Shown: positions 57,122 to 64,000 of the stretch, in pieces
How positions within the stretch are numbered: position 1 is the stretch's first letter
Layout: every line of letters begins with the position of its first letter
Source: Epithemia pelagica
Lineage: Eukaryota; Bacillariophyta; Bacillariophyceae; Surirellales; Surirellaceae
Assembly (NCBI GenBank): GCA_946965045.2
Contig: OX337229.1
Location: 2,914,001 to 2,978,000, forward strand
Length of the DNA: 64,000 nucleotides
Direction of reading: 5' to 3'
Program-made: the position numbers and the translations under genes
The notes under the pieces: generated by a model
What the model was told of the DNA's origin: nothing
The model's input: the letters and a program-made list of their open reading frames with translations, nothing else
Databases searched by the model: none

Positions 57122-60100
57122 ATGGATCCCAACTCTGTCGAGAATGAGGTCTCGGACCTTTACCGTTCGAGTGGTGAACATCCCGATGGGAAAATTTTTT
57201 GGAGCATGGTTCATGAACATCACAAGAATGGAGGAAACGAGTCTCTGGCAAAATCCTTTCAGGCAGTTGCTCTGTCTAATCCGGAAATGTTCCAGAAGGT
57301 AGTTGACCATATCCTTGATGATTGTCACATGTCAAACGATGAAAAGGAAGATCTCAAACAACAGGAATACGTCTCTTCTTCTGCAAGGAGCCATCTTCCC
57401 GTGGCTTCTAAGGTATTGCTGATATCAGCGAGTGATTTATCAATGCAAGAAGAGTTTTTGAGATTCAATGCCAATTCAGCTCCTTCGGCCACAGATGAGA
57501 CGATGCTGAAGACGACAATTTCGAAGGAGTTTCTCGATACTCAAGGCAAAATGGAAATAGAGAAAGCGACTGAGACGCTCCGTTCTGTTCGCCGGACACT
57601 GTCTACAAACTCAAGCGTCGCTTCGAAGCTTTCTAAACGACTTGACCAAGCATTCGAAAGATCATCATCGTACTCAAGCAGTCCGAAGCCTACTGAACAG
57701 TCGGTTTCCCCTGAACCCAAACCCCAGACAATGGTTGATGGGAAGCTCTCACATTACCATATTGTTCAAGCATCCTCTAATGCAGAAACATCTATCGAGA
57801 TGTCAATCAAAGAGAAAAAAATATTCAGTTTTTCCGAGCAGCTGGACGAAGTCGTGGAGCGACTCCGGGCCATTTCGTCTTCTACGTCGAACCACGGATC
57901 CATGTCAACTACTTCAATATCAAAAGAAGATGGAGATACAGGAAGCAGACCTGGAATGACCTTGTCGGAATGCAGCCCATCAACTTGTGATGACGGTTCA
58001 GCTAATGATGCACCAAGAGAGAATATGTCCTTGTCACAAGGCTCAAGTCTCACGTCGTTGTCTGAAAAATCAGAAGAGAAAGGCAGATGCACCGTTCATC
58101 TTCCCAACCAAATCAGCAGACCAGAAGACTCTCCATCACAAATGGAAACGGCACCACTCGCCAGTGCTGCACCGTCTCCTAGTCAACGCCACAACAGGTT
58201 TTTCTTCGGACCTTTGTCATCCCCTAAAAGACTACCGCCTCGCTCGCCACGACCCCGGAAACCTACTCTCAAGAAAGAGACCAAGGAAGCAATCACGAAA
58301 TGGATCCAACGGTCGCCGAGAAATCAACCAAGTGAGTCTCACATGGTTCATTCCCCGCAACATGGTCTAGAGCAATCGATGCGTGTAGGTCTGGATGATA
58401 TTGTCCACGATGACAACCGCAGCAGCGAACGTGAAGGAGCTTCAAACGGTGATGGACCGTGCCAGGCAAGTACGCTCGTCGAAGAATGTTATGATGTTCC
58501 ACCGGGACCCCTTGATTTCCACCGAACCGATGGTGCGACAAAACAAGCCAGGAAATCTATTCTGAAGACAGAGACGAAGCACGTGAGACCCATAGCCAAA
58601 TGGATCCAACGATCACCGAGAAACGAACCAGTTGAGTCACCAAAATCTCATTCCACGAAACCAGGCCAAACTGGTTTGCAACTGAATGATGAAGTTGCCC
58701 AGGATGGCCACGGCTCATCGAGGGACGAGGCAAACCCTGATGACCAATGCATGACGCCCAAACATAAACATGCATCAAGCGAGTTCCATGCCGCTGCATC
58801 CCCAATCAGTGTACACGGACCAGGTGGTGCGACAACAACTGGTGGCGATGGCAACGGCTATACATGGCATTCATATTCTCCGTCAAACATGAATCGTTTG
58901 TCTACAGAAAACGTTGCCATGGCTGCTCCTCCCAATACTACACAAGGTATTAATAACCCAAACCATTTTGCATCTCATCCTTCGGTGGTCTCGTACGGTG
59001 ACGGTGCATCCAAGGCAGTTCGCAAAGACATTCTTTCTCCACCTTCCGGTCATTTGGGGCCCGTTCAACATAACAAAGATTCGAATGATAGGCATTCGGG
59101 AGCGCACGTTCTTGGTCAACGTCTAACAACTTCAGCACCCACGACACTGGTGTCACATGACAACTATGGATATATCGAAGAAAATATGCATCCCGGAACC
59201 ATTCTCTCGATTCATCCCATGAATCCGCGATCCCATCAGAAAGAAATTACATCTACACATATCTTTCATGGGCTTACCTCGCGCGAACGAACAGAAAATA
59301 TGAATGTCAACTCCCCGTCGGATGGGATATTCACTCGTAGTAAGATGAAAGTACGCAGTCCTTCGGTCAGGCCTAATGAAGAAGGTGATGAATCAAAAAG
59401 AGTATTACTATCTGAAACCACGCAACAAATGTTCACAAAGAGAACCAGGTCACCAATGAAGTTGTACCAAAAAATTGTTTCTCGTACCCGAAGTATCTCA
59501 CCAGCACTCGCTTCTCGGAAATCTGCTGAAGGGTACTTCAATTTTGAGGACATTGATAAAGACGAACAAATGGTGTCCAAAGATGAGCACCCTGGTGTCG
59601 CCCCAAACCAGGATTCGCCACCATCAGAAAGTCTCGTCAAAGAAGAAAGTCCTCCTCAGGACACAAGAGCATATGTCTCTGTCTTCAGGGCACAGGTCGT
59701 ACCAGGAGCACTGGCATCTCCCAGCAATCCCACGTTTGATCCATCCTCTTTCAGATCACAAGCCCAACATATGGGAATGTCGGGTGTTGGGGATTCGCAG
59801 CTGATTGACCAACAGGGATTTCCTCCAAATTATGAAACCAGCGGCTGGGGGGACTTCTTCTTCACTGACTTCCCATCTCCGAAGAAAGCGGGGAACCAAA
59901 CTGTGGGAACAAGTGGGCGTCCCAAGAGAGGTAAAAAACTCAGTGGTGCTGAAGGTGGGTCTAAGGTGGTGAACGAAGTTGATAGATCACCCGGAACACG
60001 AGAGACGAGGATATCTGCTATCAAGAAAACAGCAATTGCGTCCGCACCGTTTGGAGCCCCCGATGTAGACAAGACAAACAACATAGCTGGACAGGACGCG

Positions 60101-60475
60101 ACCAGTTTAACCCCTGCTTTGGGGGCACTGACAGAACTTCCCAGACCTGTGGCAGATCTTGCTGCGTGGATCTCTAGAGGATTTTCTTCCACAGATGATG
60201 GGACTGATACTGACTATTCATCAGATATACCTGGCTCTGATACTGATGATGATGACGATGACGGCCACGGACGTTCTGTGTCAACCCGATCAGGAAGCCT
60301 CACGTGGAACACAAACATCGAGTCAACGTACTCAACGTACACTGATGACTACACCAACCAAAACACAGACGACGGAAAAAGAGATGAAGGTTTCATGCAG
60401 TATGATGATCCTTGCTTCCCGGAGGACCACAAGCAGTTTGTCGCGTCTAAGAGCGAAGGTGGCAGTCTCATATGA
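57122..60475 (+). CDS. Large disordered protein of unknown function with an internal duplicated basic motif
   Basis: The ATG at 57122 gives 1117 residues (the frame opens earlier at a GTG). The N-terminal 100 residues may be ordered (GKIFWSMVHEHHKNGGNESL, then MFQKVVDHILDDCHMSNDEK). The rest is Ser/Pro/Thr-rich. A basic unit is duplicated: KPTLKKETKEAITKWIQRSP (about 379-413) and KSILKTETKHVRPIAKWIQR (about 475-513), each followed by SPRN-x-P-x-ES and an acidic stretch. The unit also recurs at the DNA level (GAAATGGATCCAAC / CAAATGGATCCAAC). Further on, RTRSPMKLYQKIVSRTRS is basic. The C-terminus is acidic (SDTDDDDDDGHG). Phospho-regulated scaffold or cytoskeletal roles are guesses. Confidence 0.7.
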   Translation: MDPNSVENEVSDLYRSSGEHPDGKIFWSMVHEHHKNGGNESLAKSFQAVALSNPEMFQKVVDHILDDCHMSNDEKEDLKQQEYVSSSARSHLPVASKVLLISASDLSMQEEFLRFNANSAPSATDETMLKTTISKEFLDTQGKMEIEKATETLRSVRRTLSTNSSVASKLSKRLDQAFERSSSYSSSPKPTEQSVSPEPKPQTMVDGKLSHYHIVQASSNAETSIEMSIKEKKIFSFSEQLDEVVERLRAISSSTSNHGSMSTTSISKEDGDTGSRPGMTLSECSPSTCDDGSANDAPRENMSLSQGSSLTSLSEKSEEKGRCTVHLPNQISRPEDSPSQMETAPLASAAPSPSQRHNRFFFGPLSSPKRLPPRSPRPRKPTLKKETKEAITKWIQRSPRNQPSESHMVHSPQHGLEQSMRVGLDDIVHDDNRSSEREGASNGDGPCQASTLVEECYDVPPGPLDFHRTDGATKQARKSILKTETKHVRPIAKWIQRSPRNEPVESPKSHSTKPGQTGLQLNDEVAQDGHGSSRDEANPDDQCMTPKHKHASSEFHAAASPISVHGPGGATTTGGDGNGYTWHSYSPSNMNRLSTENVAMAAPPNTTQGINNPNHFASHPSVVSYGDGASKAVRKDILSPPSGHLGPVQHNKDSNDRHSGAHVLGQRLTTSAPTTLVSHDNYGYIEENMHPGTILSIHPMNPRSHQKEITSTHIFHGLTSRERTENMNVNSPSDGIFTRSKMKVRSPSVRPNEEGDESKRVLLSETTQQMFTKRTRSPMKLYQKIVSRTRSISPALASRKSAEGYFNFEDIDKDEQMVSKDEHPGVAPNQDSPPSESLVKEESPPQDTRAYVSVFRAQVVPGALASPSNPTFDPSSFRSQAQHMGMSGVGDSQLIDQQGFPPNYETSGWGDFFFTDFPSPKKAGNQTVGTSGRPKRGKKLSGAEGGSKVVNEVDRSPGTRETRISAIKKTAIASAPFGAPDVDKTNNIAGQDATSLTPALGALTELPRPVADLAAWISRGFSSTDDGTDTDYSSDIPGSDTDDDDDDGHGRSVSTRSGSLTWNTNIESTYSTYTDDYTNQNTDDGKRDEGFMQYDDPCFPEDHKQFVASKSEGGSLI

Positions 60476-60614
60476 TTCCGGTTTTCTAGAGCTAGGGAAA
60501 AGAGATTCAATGGGACGAAAAGTATGGGGTCACGCAAAATTAAGAAGTCACAATTTTTTAGAAATATCTTGATTGTTCCAACACTAGATTTGACTAAATG
60601 TGAGGAAAAGAGTT

Positions 60615-63600
60615 CTATTCCCCAAGACACAGTACGTACACTCTTCCAAGTCTCTCCAGTTCCTCCAAGGCAGCCAAACCGTCCGGACCGTTGCCTTGAT
60701 AATCTTGACCCCGTCCTGCCTTAGTATTTGCCATGTTCAGGGTTGACTCCAGAAGGCTTTTTGTTTCATTTCCGAGAAACTTCTTCAAAGTATTGTTCAA
60801 GAATTCCAGCTCATTTGCGAGTTTGTCAGCTTGACGAACTTTCAGGTGGGTCTTTCGTTGTAATATTTCGTTGCAGATTCCTTCCACAACCCCTTGGGCA
60901 ACAGTTGACATACATGATCTTTGATATGGGACCCCGTCAGCCAGCCTGACTTTATCCCCGAGAGTTTGTTCAACCTGTGCACGACAACGCACGATAGCTA
61001 GAAGAGAAGCAGACAAGTATGCCGGGAAATTATTTGTCGAGGCACTTCCTTCTCGCGGATCGGCATGAACATCCATCCATCCAATTTTGACACTGGCAGC
61101 AACTCCCTGGTGAAGATTCTCCATATACTCCTCAAACATAGCATTTTCAAGCCCTACAACATCCTCCATCAGTGCTTCCTCCACAGCGTCTGCGTCTGAA
61201 GTGAGGGCACGAACTTCTTGAACTATATCTTTGATGCGAAAGGATATCACATCCGCACATTCGGAAACCGCGGCGAGTCGCGCGTCATCTCCCCGATCAC
61301 GAACATAGCTCGCCAATCCCTCGCAACATCGGCGCACAACCAGTTGGCATCCCTTTTCAACCTCGGATGAACACTCCTCCGGGCGAGACAGCTGCTGAGA
61401 CAAGGTTCGGAGACAGTTCAACAAAGATTCAGCATCGAACTTGCCGCTACCAGATGCCCTGCTTCCACTTGCTCGAGCACATACATCGAACGCATAGATA
61501 CATCGCCGCTTCTCTACCGTGATAACTGCTGATTCACCACGTGTCTTGCATTCATCAAACGGCGAGAGTTTCAGCATGGAGGTATCCAATTCCGAACGCA
61601 ATGCGTTGACCTCACCAGAATGCATTCCAACGATATCAACCAGATCGGCAAGTTCCTTCCCAACTTTTGAACTCTGAGCCGGGGGAAGAGGCGATTTCAA
61701 TAGACTGCGTAAGCTGTCATGGGAGTTCTGCCCGAATGTCATCACAATGTCCGTGGTGTTACCTCGAGTGTTTGACCCTAATGCGCAGAAAGAAGCGTGT
61801 TCCATAAGTTTCGCAAGTGCTGGGGCAACGTTCGTGATGAACACCTCGAAAGCTCGCAATAATACTTCGTTTGAATTTCCCGCAGCACGACGTCTCCCCA
61901 TTCGAGCGGCCTTGCGCTTTTCGTCTTCTCTTGCCGCTTGTCCAACACGGAGAAGGCGGGGCAACCACGATCTGGCAATTGCGACCGCATTCACCGTGGA
62001 TAGAACCCTTGCATCAAGGACATCGTACTTCCACTGATTGCTTGAAGACTTGTTCGTCTTAGTTTCGCCTGAGTCAGTTGAAGCGGCAATGCGAGGTTCT
62101 TCATCATCCACAGATAACTTGACTGAGGATTCACCCGAGAACAGCCTTTCTGTTGTTTCGTCGATGTCAGAAATCATTTTCCTAACGCTATGTGAAAAAT
62201 GTGCGGACTGTAACAGAAGACAAGCCATTGCCGGAGAGTGCTGACGAATGCTTATCACATCGTCACCGATTCTATAAAACCCGTTCTTTTCTGTCTTGTC
62301 GTCCTTGTTCAGAGATTCAGATGATGGCACATCTAGCTCCAGTAGTTCCCCGAGCTGCACCGAAAGATTGAAAAAGCGAAAAAAAATACCACGGTTAGTC
62401 GACAACCAGCAAGTATGGAATCTACGTCATAAAGACTGTTCCAGAAAGTGCCTTACATCCCGGATCCCATCCAATAGGCCGTCGACAGGAGCTTTATCAT
62501 CAGCAACGCGACTTTCGAGTTCTCTCTGGGCTTCTCTCACACATTCTTCAGCTTGCGCTTTCACTCTTCTCAAGAGAACAATCTTACATGTGTCATCAAC
62601 CACAAGAACACGTCGGTACGTCTTTAACGCTTCAGAGAACCTCCTATTCTCTAGGTGCTGCCTCATGATCACCGGGGCCTGAAGTACGGGCGCCACCCGT
62701 TGCAAAACAGAAATGGAAGATTGCACTTTTCTGACTTCGGTGGTGTTGTCCAGAAGAGGACGAAATGACTTTTTCGCCTGAAACGCACATGACTCGGATA
62801 TACCGTCAAGCTTGTCAATCCTTGCATTGAGACCTAGACCTACATCATTTTCCGAATTCGAACGGAACTCGTCAAAGCCCTCAGCGCACTTCACAAACAA
62901 TGGGAAATTCTCACGGACAAGATTCTCAAGTTCCAGAACTTGGTTTTCCGTCTTGCCTGTACAATAAAGAAGACAAGGTTGAGTTTCCACAAACCAGAAG
63001 CATGGGGGGGGGGGGGGGAATGAAATGAGGAGAAACTTGTACTTACTGGATAATCTGTCAAGAGAACCCACCAACTTGTCAAAGCTAGCATTTCGATGGA
63101 CCAGCGTCAAGAAGAGAATGGGATCGAACTTGGGTGATGTTGGAAGGACAGACTTTTTTAAATTGCTACTACTCTCCATTGCTTCCAGTCCACCCAAATC
63201 TTCAATCAAGGCTTCGATCGATTCCTTCTTCGCTGCAACATTTTGCACGGTATCTTCTTTTCCAGTCGTTTGAGCCTTTTTTAATTCCTCTTGAACTTCT
63301 ACCAGGGCTTTTTCAATTTGTTCCGCCTGCTTCTTTTCAATATCACGAAGATCAAATTCATCCTTCACGATGCCTAGCGGATCCTTCCCTAGAACTTTCT
63401 TCTTTTCTGATTCTCTTTCCTGCTCTTCCTTTTCAGCCTCTTTTGAGTCTCGGACAGTCACATGCTTACCCGCCCTCGCAGCAGAGGCAGCCCTTGCTTT
63501 TTGCTCTCTAGCTAGCTGACAGTCTTCCCATCTTACAGCAACGGCACCTGCTGAAACTGCTGACACGTCTCCAGCCTTCACGGCAGACTTTAATTCCTTT

Positions 63601-64000
63601 GCCATATCTTTTCGCCGCTTCCGCAAAGCTCCCACGACGTCGTCATCGTCTACATCACCAACATCTTCATCTTCTTCCTCGTCAAAGTCATCTGATTCAT
63701 CATCATCATCATCTACATCTTCTACAAGGTCATTCATTCCTTTCGATGTGTTGACTTTGGTTGCCACTGTGTCTTGGCGATTCTTGTTAGAGCGTTCCTT
63801 TGCTTTGGCCGCCGCGTTCTTCTTCAATATTTCACGGTCTGCGGCTGGAACATGACGCGAAACCCACTCTGTTTGTCATAAAAAGATTTCGTGTTGAGAG
63901 AAGCCATCATCCAAGTTAGTGAGAGGTTATTGTCTTACTTTCAAACTCTTGTTGAGCCTTCGTGCTCCGTGGAAGAAGCTCATCAAGCGTGATGGGCGAC
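60615..64000 (-). CDS. SEC5: Exocyst complex component Sec5 (5' end cut by window edge)
   Basis: Sec5/EXOC2 is a subunit of the exocyst, which tethers secretory vesicles to the plasma membrane. Four exons are visible on the minus strand: 63938-64000 (partial), 63047-63868, 62457-62956 and 60615-62354. The introns are 69, 90 and 102 bp; all are GT-AG and keep frame. The part present is about 1041 residues. An acidic/basic disordered start (LVEDVDDDDDESDDFDEEED) and DPLGIVKDEFDLRDI precede the Sec5 core: FDPILFLTLVHRNASFDKLV; LDRLSSKTENQVLELENLVR after splicing; NFPLFVKCAEGFDEFRS; and VRKVQSSISVLQRVAPVLQA, then VIMRQHLENRRFSEALKTYR. The last exon holds the helical C-terminal part ending YVLCLGE. 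The intron at 62957-63046 contains a 15-bp poly-G run. Assignment rests on block order with plant SEC5. Confidence 0.85.
63004..63018. repeat. 15-bp poly-G run inside a Sec5 intron
   Basis: Uninterrupted G run on the plus strand (C run in the transcript), between donor and acceptor of the 90-bp intron. Its length may be a sequencing artefact. Confidence 0.85.

Overview
The window is nuclear DNA of a diatom, or of a very close ochrophyte relative. Genes are dense and on both strands, and introns are short (about 60-100 bp). Several proteins carry plastid presequences with a signal peptide followed by an aromatic +1 residue. There is a ubiquitin E1 with a signal peptide, as expected of the diatom periplastidal import machinery, and a diatom-style LRR membrane protein with a Cys-rich tail. 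The species cannot be named from the sequence alone.

Layout. 1-917: start of the V-ATPase subunit A gene (minus, cut by the window edge). 1381-2095: a 0.7-kb foldback element. 2630-8293: a long disordered protein and a type II membrane glycosyltransferase-like protein. 8449-10086: an Hv1 proton channel gene split by a 473-bp hAT-like element. 10377-13830: a plastid DUF1997 protein and COG8. 13831-18902: a gene-poor stretch with two small genes that share an intron-split C-terminal motif, plus a putative secreted protein. 18903-24552: a solo transposase-type HTH protein, an RsuA/RluB pseudouridine synthase and an LRR membrane protein. 24977-30493: a small protein, a SERINC protein and a GT4 glycosyltransferase. 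30851-39041: an FSH1-RWD-GTPase fusion, an acidic protein and the signal-peptide E1. 39498-51858: two paralogues of an unnamed four- to five-pass membrane family flank EPL1, an acidic CaaX-like protein, a plastid LeuB/CtpA divergent pair and an ARL6IP4-like protein. 52454-56749: a complete 4.3-kb mariner-type element with 44-bp inverted repeats and TA duplications but a frameshifted transposase. 57122-64000: a long disordered protein and the exocyst subunit Sec5 (cut by the window edge).

The genes do not form one operon-like system; most are housekeeping. Themes that recur are vesicle tethering (COG8, Sec5), plastid function (LeuB, CtpA, DUF1997, the periplastidal E1) and membrane or proton transport (V-ATPase, Hv1, SERINC). 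Neighbouring genes are often divergent with short shared 5' regions.

The most unusual observations are the two-member small-protein family at 14325-18237, the transposon-split Hv1 gene, the three-domain hydrolase-GTPase fusion and the paired membrane-protein genes with identical 3' exon lengths. Splice junctions were inferred by eye from GT-AG sites, frame continuity and family similarity; none has transcript support here. Where the first ATG lies downstream of an open GTG or TTG codon, the ATG was used.
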